From: Anseranas semipalmata
Lineage: Eukaryota > Chordata > Aves > Anseriformes > Anseranatidae
Length of the DNA: 64,000 bases
Assembly (NCBI GenBank): GCA_013399115.1
Contig: VXAA01001141.1
Location: forward strand, 469,717-533,716
Direction: 5' to 3'
Under the pieces are notes generated by a model. The model was not told where the DNA came from. It saw only the letters and a list, made by a program, of their open reading frames with translations, and made no database searches. Below are positions 55,301 to 64,000 of the stretch, one piece after another. The position numbers and the translations under genes are program-made. Each line of letters starts with the position of its first letter. Position 1 is the stretch's first letter.

Positions 55301-57884
55301 GAACCTGACACTGACTTGCTTTCTTCCCTTCTCTAGGGTTATGAAGGGTCACTGATCAAGCTAACATCAAAGCAGGTACCTCCTTTTTTCCATGCTTGGA
55401 TATTTCTGGCTTCTGCTAGATGTGCTGGGAGGGAAGGGGGGACAGATGCCATTTCACCGTGTAAAACATTGGCTGTGTTCAGCATCGTGTACGCAGCTGG
55501 GTTCTGCTCGCTGTCCCCTGTCCTGGTGGCCCCAAGCTCTCAGCATGTGCTGAATGTCTCCATACTGCCCGTGGCTGGCCAGGGTCACAGGGGCTGGATG
55601 AGAAACGATGCTTCAGCCTCAAACCAGGAAACCTTCCCTAGTCCCCTCCTAACCAAGGCAGCAGCAGTTCTGTTTGTGAGCAACGGGGACCCTTGCTGGG
55701 GGGCTGCTGGGGTGAGAAGTGACCACTCGTGTAGGAATGCCAAAGCACTTTGGTGTGGTGGGAGCGGACACACAGCAGGAGTTGTTGACCCAAGACCCTT
55801 CAGCTTCACATGTTCTCTTCTGCTTGCTGCAAGCTACCTGGGGCAGCAAGGGTGGCAGGGTCTGAGGAGCTGGAAGAGGCTTCCAAACTGAAATCAGCGT
55901 TGTTTCTTTTAGCCAGTTGGTTTTGTGACCTTTGACAGCCGGGCTGGTGCTGAAGCAGCAAAGAACGCCTTAAATGTGAGTACCCGATGTGCTGGGAGGG
56001 CTGGGGGCCACACACCCTCCCGTCAGTAGACCTGGAGCTGTGGGCAAGAATGATGCTTGGCTTCTCCATAGCATAGGAAGGGTCAGGGAGTCTCAGCCGT
56101 GCCCGCAAATATGGAAGTTAAATGGTCCTGCAGCTTCCCACCTGGCAAGCAGAGCTATTCATGTTTAAGGGTCACATCAGTCTGAGCAAGCGGATGCAAA
56201 CTGGCCCATGCTTAGCGGAGGTAAGTAGTTCTGGAGGACTACTTCAGGACTTCTGAGGCTGTGGAGGAGAAAGACCAGCTAATTATTTTCTGGAGTCAGC
56301 GTGAACTTCCTTACTCAACAGCTGGCCTCTGATAACAGGGTCCAGGCTGTGGATCCTGTTCCTTTATCTATCAAACGCTGTCCTGGTGTGAGGCAGAGCT
56401 GTGGGCTAGGAGGACCTCCTTGTTCAAGTGAGCGTGGATTATGGCTGTGTGTTGATGTGCAGACCACAGCTGGTCTTCAAGAAGCCTTCCTGTCTGCGCT
56501 GGGTGCTGATGCGAAGGGTCATCCTAGCTTGACTCATGCTTGGCTTGGAGTACCTGAAGCAGGCAGGTCCTCTCTGGGGACAAAAGCCTCAGCAAACAGA
56601 TACAGCATTACCCAGTGGTAATGCTCTATCAAGGCCTGTGGAGCTCAGCTTGGGTTTAGCAGCAGGTTTTTAGGGAAAACAGCCTTCCCATACTGATGTT
56701 TCCACAGCAGAAGATGAGGCATCTTTCCTGGCCATCACTGCTCTGCTGGCTGGCAAACTGCACATAAAGAGCAAAGCTGTGTCCCTCATCTTGGAAGTAG
56801 TGGTCTTAGGTCAGCTAAACATGGCAACGCAAGCACGAGGTGACAAAAACTGGGCACGTGACTGCAGGGTGATGGCCCTGATCCCCTGGTTGGGCTTTGC
56901 TCCATGAATAGCTGTGTCCTGTGCTTGGATGGGAAACCTTACCTCTGAGAGATTCCTGTGCTTTCTTCTGTGACAGGGCATCCGCTTTGACCCAGAGAAC
57001 CCCCAGACCTTGCGGTTAGAGTTTGCTAAAGCCAACACAAAGATGGCCAAGAGCAAGCTGATGGCCACACCAAACCCCACCAATATCCACCCTGCCCTGG
57101 GCGCACACTTCATTGCACGGGACCCCTGTGAGTATGCTGGGAGCTTGAGGCCGTGGCTGGCCCAGCCTGGGAGATGCCTAGCACTGGGAATGCTGGTGCC
57201 AGGGCTTGGTGCAGCCAGGGTGGAAAGGGAACCGTACGCGCATGCTCTGGCTGAAATCTGTCAGCACGTTGGGGCTGCAGGAGGATAATGGGCATCTGCT
57301 AAGGCTTCTGGCTGACCCTAGAAGCACTGGTTCTGGTAGCTGAAGTGGGTACCGCTCAAGTGCTTTAAGCCATCTCCAGGTGCAAAACAAAGGGCCAGTC
57401 CTGTGCCGTGCACCCTCGGCGTGTTCTGGTGGGGCAAGCAGCCCTGCTGGGCTTGGTGGTGGCTCAGGCACGAACCAGCCTGCCCAAAGCCCATGTGGGG
57501 TGCAGAGCAGTGATGGAGCATGCTCCTGGACTCTCCTGGCAAGGCTGGGAGGCCAGAGGAGCAGCTCGTCACGGGGACACCGCAGGGGAGAATCTGTGCC
57601 ATAAACATTAAACCTCGCTGGGACAGCAGAGCAGAGTTTTAGTCTGGGGTGAAAAAAAAAATCCAGAGTCCGTCCCCAAAGCAGGCTGTTGGCTCCAGCT
57701 ACTGAGATGCTGTCGCCTTGTCTCCTCCCGTCCAGATGACCTGACTGGAGCGGCCCTTATTCCGGCGTCCCCAGAAGCATGGGCTCCCTACCCACTGTAC
57801 ACCACGGAGCTAACCCCTGCCATCCCCCATGCCGCCTTCACGTACCCGGCGGCCGCTGCTGCGGCCGCTGCTCTTCACGCTCAG
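43260..57884 (+). CDS. RBPMS2: RBPMS2, RNA-binding protein with multiple splicing 2 (exons 1-6, partial)
   Basis: Exons at 43260-43304, 54200-54277, 55337-55375, 55913-55975, 56977-57127 and 57736-57884 join in frame to about 175 residues. The start is lost in the gap, and the last ~20 residues are on an exon beyond the window. The single RRM runs from [13 protein letters not shown] (RNP2 LFVSGL, 54209-54226) through [16 protein letters not shown] and VGFVTF (RNP1, split by intron 3) to [11 protein letters not shown]. After it come [20 protein letters not shown], the [19 protein letters not shown] block and an eight-alanine run. The family (also called Hermes) forms RRM dimers that bind CAC-containing RNA. 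It controls splicing and smooth-muscle plasticity and marks heart and retinal ganglion cells. The SKQPVGFVTF variant and NPTNIHP agree with non-mammalian RBPMS2 rather than RBPMS. Confidence 0.96.
43960..44240 (+). promoter_or_regulatory. CpG-rich island with YY1-type motif (candidate alternative promoter)
   Basis: CpG-dense sequence 0.7 kb after exon 1. CAACATGGCGCCC at about 44110-44122 resembles the YY1 initiator-type motif (AANATGGCG), and CTCCATCTTGGAG lies at about 43964. The ATG opens a frame that matches nothing I know. Confidence 0.3.
47491..47905 (-). mobile_element. CR1 LINE fragment in RBPMS2 intron 1
   Basis: Begins with GGAATGACAGAATAGTTTGG (reverse complement of the CR1 3' end) and extends into the C-terminus of ORF2. 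On the - strand it reads [20 protein letters not shown], a hallmark CR1 motif. It is 5'-truncated near 47905 and is the best-preserved CR1 of the three. Confidence 0.93.
54200..54277 (+). CDS. RBPMS2: RBPMS2 exon 2
   Basis: 26 codons, [20 protein letters not shown] and onward to RPFK. The acceptor is CTCTCCTAG and the donor GTAAGA. Confidence 0.97.
54278..55336 (+). other. RBPMS2: RBPMS2 intron 2
   Basis: 1,059 bp, GTAAGA...CTCTAG. Nothing else was recognised. Confidence 0.85.
55337..55375 (+). CDS. RBPMS2: RBPMS2 exon 3
   Basis: 13 codons, [13 protein letters not shown], between TCTCTAG and GTACCT. A very short exon, typical of this family. Confidence 0.96.
55376..55912 (+). other. RBPMS2: RBPMS2 intron 3
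   Basis: 537 bp. Nothing else was recognised. Confidence 0.85.
55913..55975 (+). CDS. RBPMS2: RBPMS2 exon 4
   Basis: 21 codons, [20 protein letters not shown] and N, between TTTCTTTTAG and GTGAGT. Contains the RNP1 core. Confidence 0.97.
55976..56976 (+). other. RBPMS2: RBPMS2 intron 4
   Basis: 1,001 bp ending TTCTGTGACAG. Nothing else was recognised. Confidence 0.85.
56977..57127 (+). CDS. RBPMS2: RBPMS2 exon 5
   Basis: 151 bp, [20 protein letters not shown] through [15 protein letters not shown], plus one base of a tyrosine codon. The donor is GTGAGT. Confidence 0.97.
57128..57735 (+). other. RBPMS2: RBPMS2 intron 5
   Basis: 608 bp. Nothing else was recognised. Confidence 0.85.
57736..57884 (+). 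CDS. RBPMS2: RBPMS2 exon 6 with polyalanine
   Basis: 149 bp, [20 protein letters not shown] to AALHAQ, then the donor GTGAGT. The polyalanine run at 57849-57872 uses mixed GCN codons, so it is not a simple triplet expansion. Confidence 0.97.
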
Positions 57885-60800
57885 GTGAGTTGCTCCCCGT
57901 GTCCCTCGCCAAGAGCCGCGCTCTTTTCTCTCCCCTTCTCCCGGTTCTTGCTCCCTCGGGGCTCTGCTTGGCCGGTTCGACCCTGGCCTCTGCACCTTGA
58001 CTCCTGGGCAAAGCCTCTTCCCAGCTGACGTGCGCAGGGGGGGCCCCAAGCCCCGAACAAACCGCGGGCAGATGCCTGAGCTGCTGCCTGTTGAGTAAAT
58101 AGGTGGCTGGAGTGCGGTCAGAGCTCCACGCTGGTTTCCGACCCTGCAGAGGCAAGCAGCTGGAGAAAGCCAGTGCTCAATTTTTGGCTGGCTTCGGTGC
58201 TTGTGGCCAGAGAACCTTGTTGTGTGACTGCTGGGAGGATACGCTACGTGCCAGCAAGTAATATAGCTATGAAGCGTCCTCCTTGAAGTGAAGGCTTAGC
58301 TTGATGCTGAAGCTCAAGGGCTCAGCTGGAACCCCCGTGGGCCAAGTGACTTGGAAACACTTCTGATGCTGGAGGGGGATGTCCTGCAGGAAATGAGTGA
58401 GTGACCAGAGCCCTGCCACAGCAAGGAGCTCTGTTCATGGGAAGGTGGTGTTAGCCCCTCTGAATGCAGGCTAGAGAGGGTCACTTCGTGTATGGGCCTA
58501 TGGAGATGCTGGTGGTGGTGCATCTAGCTGCCTGGTGTCCCAGGGGGTATGCTTGCTGACAGCTGGAGGTGTAGGGATGCCTGTACTGGTTCAATACTGG
58601 AATGCTTTAATGCACTGAGACCACCACCCCTGCTAAGCATAATGTCCCCTGAAACTATGGAAATGCAAAAAGAAAGCCAAAATAGAGAAGGTATGGTCTA
58701 ATTCCATGTCAAGGTGCTTGGTTTGGAGCACTTGTGTAGGAGAACCTGGAGCCCCTGTCCCTACCCTGCTTGGTGTTACCACCAGCTGTGCTCTGCCTGC
58801 TTCAGTCTCTGCTCCTGTAACAGTGCCAGCGGGACCAGGGCAGTGGGGCTCTGGGCTTAGTCCCCAGAGCATCAGGGTTTCACATCTGCTGTTTCTGCCC
58901 CACCGAGCAGGGTGTTTAGCTCCACTCTTCCCTGCTTAGCTTGAAAGGAAGAGGAGCTGCGTCCCATCACCTTGTCTACCTGTCCAACAGTTGAACTGGC
59001 CCTTCAGCATCCTCTTGCTCCTGCAAGCATCTTGACTGTAACTGAATGGCTTCAACCCAAGCTTGTGTCCAAATGCTGTATGGAGGCACTGGAGGGGATG
59101 CAAGCTCCTGGCCTGGGTAGGCTTGTCCTCTGCTGCTTTTGGCCTTCTACTGGTGAGCTAGCACTGGGCTGAAGCTCCTGCAGGGTAGGCAAGAGGTATG
59201 TGGGGCCCAGGGCATGACCGGGCGCTAGCCTGCTCTTTCAAGGGCCTCCAGGTAGGCTGGCCCTTCACTGGGTCACTCCCAGCCGGAAGGTTGTGTTTGC
59301 TGTTGTTCTCCAAGAGCTATTGATGGTGCCCACAGCTACAGGAGCATCTGAGCAGATGTCTCTCCTTCCCATCCCTGCCCCTTGGTGGGATGAGCCAAGG
59401 TGAGGGTGGTGGAGCCAAGGGCTGTTGCTGCCAGAATTGCCCCTGGCAGGGAAGGCCAGGAACACCCTCCCCATTAACAACTGAGGGACAACTGAGGAAG
59501 GCGAAACCATTACTGTGGTTCCTTCAAGGATGATCATCAGTGACTGTACAGGGACCTGGAGCAGAAGGGATAGACGCCAAAACTTTATGGTATATGGTGG
59601 GTGGAGAAAAGTTTTGCTCTCCCAAAACAAAGGAGGCCTTCAGTTAGATCTTCTCCCTCTGGGGTTCATGCCCTTCAGCTGGCAAGCCACTTGTTCTTGA
59701 CAGACAGCTTAGCTATCAAAGAGGTCTTCTGGCCTGAAAAATGACCCTGAGGCTCCAGGGAGCTCTCAGGAGGACATGGGACTCCCTGCCCAAGCAGGTC
59801 CATAAGGGGTGGTGCTCCTGTAAGCCCTAGGGAGCCAGTGTAGCCCCTCCAAGCCGTGGCCATGGCTGGACCTGGCCATCTTCTGAAGAAGAGCAGCTGG
59901 GCTGGCTGAGCAGTCACGGCTGCTCCTCGCTGTGTTGTGCTTGAGCTGGCGGTGACCTCGCAGGGAGACATTCTGGCGCAGTATACGTTACCAATAAAGT
60001 TTTATGGGGTTAAACATTACTCAGGTTGGCAGCTCTGAGCTGCCTGATCTCTAGGCTGGATCCCTTTCCCTTGCAGGGACAAGGCAGGGTGGAGTTGAGT
60101 CAGTGTGAGATGAGATGACTTTTGCTCTCAAACTGGGCTAAAAGCTGTAACCTTGGTCTTGGTGTGCTGAGCCCTCTGTTCTTACTGGTAGGGGCTGGCT
60201 CACCTCACTGGCGGTGTGGTGGACACATGGGCTGCTCTCCAGGACAGCAGCAGTTCTTCCTCCGGAGGTTGGTGTTGGCTGGAGGACATTCATAGGGATG
60301 GCTGGAGCTGTAGCAGCACCATTAGTCCTGGAGGTAGCATGTAGGTGGAGGCAGAAGCTAAACAGAGAGCTTGTGGCAAAAGATTTGAACTCACAGTGCT
60401 CGTCCCCTCGCAGCTCTATGTTCAAGTCTGGTAGCAAGTAGGAGAGGAGGTGGCCGCCATCTGCACCTATGCAGCCTCCAGAAGAGCTGCTCCGAGGGCT
60501 GGCAGGAGGTGGCGTGAGGCTGGCCCGGCCTCGGCTCGCGCGCTGGGAGCCCTCGGTGAGCTGCTCGCAGAAGAGACCGACCGCTGCTCCCAGCAATGCT
60601 GCGTCGTGGAGATGGGGCCCCTCCAGGCAACAGGCTGCTGTAGATGTGACTGTGGCACTGCTAAAAACCTCTACCCGTGGGGACTCCGCTGACTTTAAGA
60701 CTGTCCCATCTGCCTTCCCTCCCTCCCACCCTCTCTCAAAATCCCTCCTTTGATGTCCCTAGTGAACTCCAGCCATGATGCCAGCGCAGGCTAGCCCTGA

Positions 60801-63800
60801 AGCTCAGAGCTGTCCCTGGAGATGGGACGCCCTAGTGATGCCTTATTGCAGCTAGTGGAGTGGCTGTACTACAGCTCCATTCCTAGAAGTGTTAAGCATG
60901 ATGGCAGCCCCGTCTGGAAAGACTGGTAAGGTAACCATCTCTCCTCCAAGGTGCACCATGGGATTTGCAAGCTTCTGCCCATCTCTGTAGCCCGTATCTC
61001 CTTGCCCACCCAGTGCATGGGCCTCACGCTACCCACCCACCAGAGCCTGGGGAATGAGATACCAGGCCTTCTTTCTAACCCACATCTCCAACTTGGCAGC
61101 ACATGACATGGCGCACACAGCATGGCACCATCTTACATCAACTCCTCCCAGCTGAGCCAGGCTCAGCCAGGTCCTGCCGGTGGGAGGGGAGCAGCCAGAG
61201 GCAATCACGCCACTTGGCGTGAAAGAAACCTGGTTTCTCCCCAACCACGACCCTTCGAGGGCAACCAGAAATACACCTTGACCTCACTCCTGGCACACGG
61301 TGGGGGAGGTGAGTGACGTGATAGCGATAGCACACGACTAAATTCTACCGGGCACGTTAGACAACAGCACTTGCCGGTCACTTTGTTCCAGAATCGCATA
61401 TCGGGACAGACCCTGCCCTTAATCCTGGGTCTAATTTCACCTCTTTCCTCTCCAGTTTCTGGAAATGGAGCGAGTTCCTACCTGGAGCTTGGCTTCTCTT
61501 TGCAGCCTGAAATCACAGGCAGGATGCAGCTCTTGCGAGCCATAACGAAGGGAATCGGTGGCCTGGGAGAGTTGGGAGCGGTGTAGGAAACTGGGAGGTT
61601 GGGAAGAGGGAAGCTGGCCTGGCCTGGGGCTGGCCGGCAGGGAGGATGGTTGCTGTGGTCGGCTCAAACTGAAGGAACCGAGTCTGGGATCGTTTCTCCT
61701 TGCGGTGGTTCTGTTTTTTTTTCCCTTATGTGTGGTAGTGATGCTGGGGAAAGAAGTCATTAAAGATGGGGGCCCAGGTCTGCCTTTGTCCTTGGAAGAC
61801 TGTGAGATGCACAGACATGCTGAGTTGCTCTCCTGGGAAGAGGGGGATCTTGGCACAAGGGTGGAAACCAGGATACAGCTTGTCTTGGCCTCTTTAGGCC
61901 TGGTGCACTGCTTCATCTAGTGTCTGTGTGACTGATCTGGGCTGCATTGCATCTCTGAGGTGAAACCAGGTGTTTTGGAGCCTCTCTGAGAGGGCACTAG
62001 GAGACACCAGGGGCTGTTGGTGCTCTCCTGCAAAGTGATGCTTGCAGCTGTGGCAGCACCCCTGAGGGCAGGACTTGCCCGGGAGATCAGCATAGAGGAG
62101 CACCTCATAACCACGTGGGTAAGGCTGGTGGTAGTCACTACGTGGTGCGCGTAGGAGACCAGGCTGAGGTGCTGGGTACCCAGCAGGCTGTCTGTGGCTG
62201 GTGCTTCCAAGGCAGGGAGCAGATCATGGACTGAAAGCTCGCAGCTGCCCATCCTGTTGGGGGTAGGCTGCCCAAGGTGCCCTCAGAGCCTCAAAGCTGC
62301 TGCCAGCTGCAGAAACGTGGTCTGGAGGCTTTGAGGGGATGGTGAAGGTGGGCTTCTGAAGCTGGGACCTGCCCAAGTGAGTGGAAGGAGCAGTCCCAGC
62401 TTTGCTTCGTGGCTGTGTGGTGGTGGTGCAGAGCCCAGCAGGACCCTGAGGCTTCCCAGCACAGAGCTGAGGCAGAGCCCATTGATGGAAGGGGTTGGTG
62501 CTCTGAGCAATTCCCCAGCCTCTTGATCACTGCCTGAGCTTGCCCAGGGCAAGCTAGATCTCCTGAGCTGTGGCTCCTGTTGTGGATGGACATGAGGCTG
62601 GTCCCAGTGGCTGTGATCCAGTGCTGGCCCTAAAGAACTGGGAGCGCGGAGTAGATCCACTGGGATGCGATCAGGTCCTGTGCTTTTCCTCAAGTACCTG
62701 CCTCCTGTTGGGATGCTGCTGTCTGCTGGGATGTGTGACCACCTGGGTGCCACCAGCCTGGCAGAGTCTCGGAGCACCGAGCAGCGGGCACCACAGCGAT
62801 CTGCGGACCATGGGGACCCTGCCTTCGTGTGCCACTGAGCTTTGGCGTGACCTCGGGGTCTGCGAAATTTCCTGGACTTGATATTGTGGCAAGCTGAGCT
62901 CTGATAGACCTCCTCCCCAGGATGGGAAGCTGGAAACAGTGGTGGATTTTCTGTGCATAACTTGTGACAGCCTCAGCGAACATGCAACATCTGACTTACC
63001 AGGATTATTTTTTCAGGGCGTGGACCCTTAGAGGTGTGAAGCATTCAAGACATTTATGGCTGTGCTGTTTGCTGAAACTCCAGTGACTTACTGCTGGCGT
63101 AGGCTGGCCAAGGAGCCCTGAGCAAGCTCTCCCCAAGCCACTTGTTTCCTCCTAGGCAGAGAAAAGCAAATGCGAGATGCTCTTAGCTCCCTGGGGTACC
63201 TGCTGGCTGTGTTTCCAGCTGGAGCAGAGCAGCTGCTGAACGTGGTGGTTGGGGTCCTACCAGCTCCCAGGAGCACAGGGAAGGCCTTTCTGGTACCCGG
63301 GGAGGTGGCTGGGTCCATTCCAGTTGTAGGCATAGCTCTGAGCTCCCCGAGACACTGGGGCTGACTGCAGGGCAAAGATAAGCAGACCTAAAGTAACTAA
63401 GGAGGAAGGACAGGCTGTCCAAGCTGAAGATGGCCTGAGGATGGAAGGCAACCAAGATAAGTGGTAGTTAAACTCTGATGAGCGCAACTGGGAGAGACAG
63501 TGGAGACCTTCGCAAGGAGAATGGAGCCCTGATGGGGTGTTTCTCTGACGTGTTGTGCTGGTCCTGTTGTTTCACCTGGCCTCCTGAAGGTGGCAAGTGC
63601 AGGCACACATTGCTCTTCTCCAGCTGTTTTCTGGGACAGATGTTGAACACTGCAGCATGAGGCAGGCTGAAGCTGGCTGGCGGTGTCTGTCTTGTCCCTG
63701 TGGGCAGGCGAGCGGGAGATGTTTGCAATGGTGTGGCCAGACTCCTTTCCAACTGTGAGCTAATGCAGCTCCAGAAACAACTGCGTGTCTTCCAGTAAAA

Positions 63801-64000
63801 GCCTCCCTCGCTCTGCTTTCCTAGCCCGGTGTTGGATATCTGTCTCCATTCGCTCGCCCAGCTTCCTTCTTGATGGATGTACTACTTCAAGAGATAGCAG
63901 ACCTCCCCGAAGCCCTCAGAGAAATTGGCTCCCTCCAGGGAAGCGCTCTGAGTTGGCTTGCTGCATCGCAGCCCTCTTGAGACAACCCTATGAGGTCTTG
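57885..64000 (+). other. RBPMS2: RBPMS2 intron 6 (5' part)
   Basis: I looked for the terminal exon (WYP...QQGWK...RQFC) and did not find it, so the intron runs past the window end. No transposon, RNA or other gene was recognised in these 6.1 kb. Confidence 0.7.

Noticed and set aside
43260..57884. RBPMS (the paralogue) as the identity of the RRM gene
   Set aside because: The [11 protein letters not shown] start, SKQPVGFVTF and the post-[15 protein letters not shown] block fit RBPMS2, as does linkage to OAZ2 and ZNF609.
57970..57985. B-box-like GGTTCGACCCT
   Set aside because: One mismatch to the consensus and no A box or tRNA fold upstream.
62283..62780. 164-codon antisense frame as a transposon or gene
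   Set aside because: No CR1 or other family motifs; composition matches the surrounding intron.
1..64000. CRISPR array, operon, phage or bacterial-type system
   Set aside because: The window is spliced vertebrate DNA. The tandem repeats lack spacer architecture and no prokaryotic genes are present.

Overview
This is a 64 kb piece of a vertebrate nuclear genome, almost certainly from a bird. The evidence is spliced genes with GT-AG introns, orthologues of conserved vertebrate proteins at high identity, CR1-type LINE fragments (the dominant avian retroposon), compact introns, and scaffold gaps of N in GC-rich promoters and UTRs. Three genes are supported: ZNF609, OAZ2 and RBPMS2, neighbours on human chromosome 15q22. 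The species cannot be named from sequence alone.

Layout. 1-4564 is ZNF609 intron. 4565-9259 holds the last six coding exons of ZNF609 (+ strand), followed by a 3'UTR to about 11370 that carries a 794-base gap and a 197-bp false-looking duplication. About 600 bp further on, OAZ2 (- strand) ends tail-to-tail with ZNF609. Its five coding exons run from 24586 down to 13273 and include an intact +1 frameshift site with a pairing-competent downstream pseudoknot. The OAZ2 CpG-rich 5' region is broken by a 691-base gap. Exon 1 sits on a 112-bp mini-contig between single Ns and is probably misplaced. 24692-42780 is an 18 kb interval with no recognisable gene; it holds CR1 relics, minisatellites, a perfect 23-bp inverted repeat and several A/T-rich islands that may be regulatory. 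42780-43304 is the gapped RBPMS2 promoter and first exon (+ strand). RBPMS2 exons 2-6 lie at 54200-57884, and the final short coding exon is beyond the window.

Function. The genes are neighbours, not a pathway: a nuclear zinc-finger regulator linked to cohesin loading and Integrator (ZNF609), a polyamine-sensing inhibitor of ornithine decarboxylase (OAZ2), and an RRM protein of heart, smooth muscle and retina (RBPMS2). I found no undescribed multi-gene system. The items most worth checking are the OAZ2 recoding element, the 23-bp perfect hairpin at 36841-36902, the misassembly signatures (especially around OAZ2 exon 1), and the divergent OAZ2/RBPMS2 orientation.
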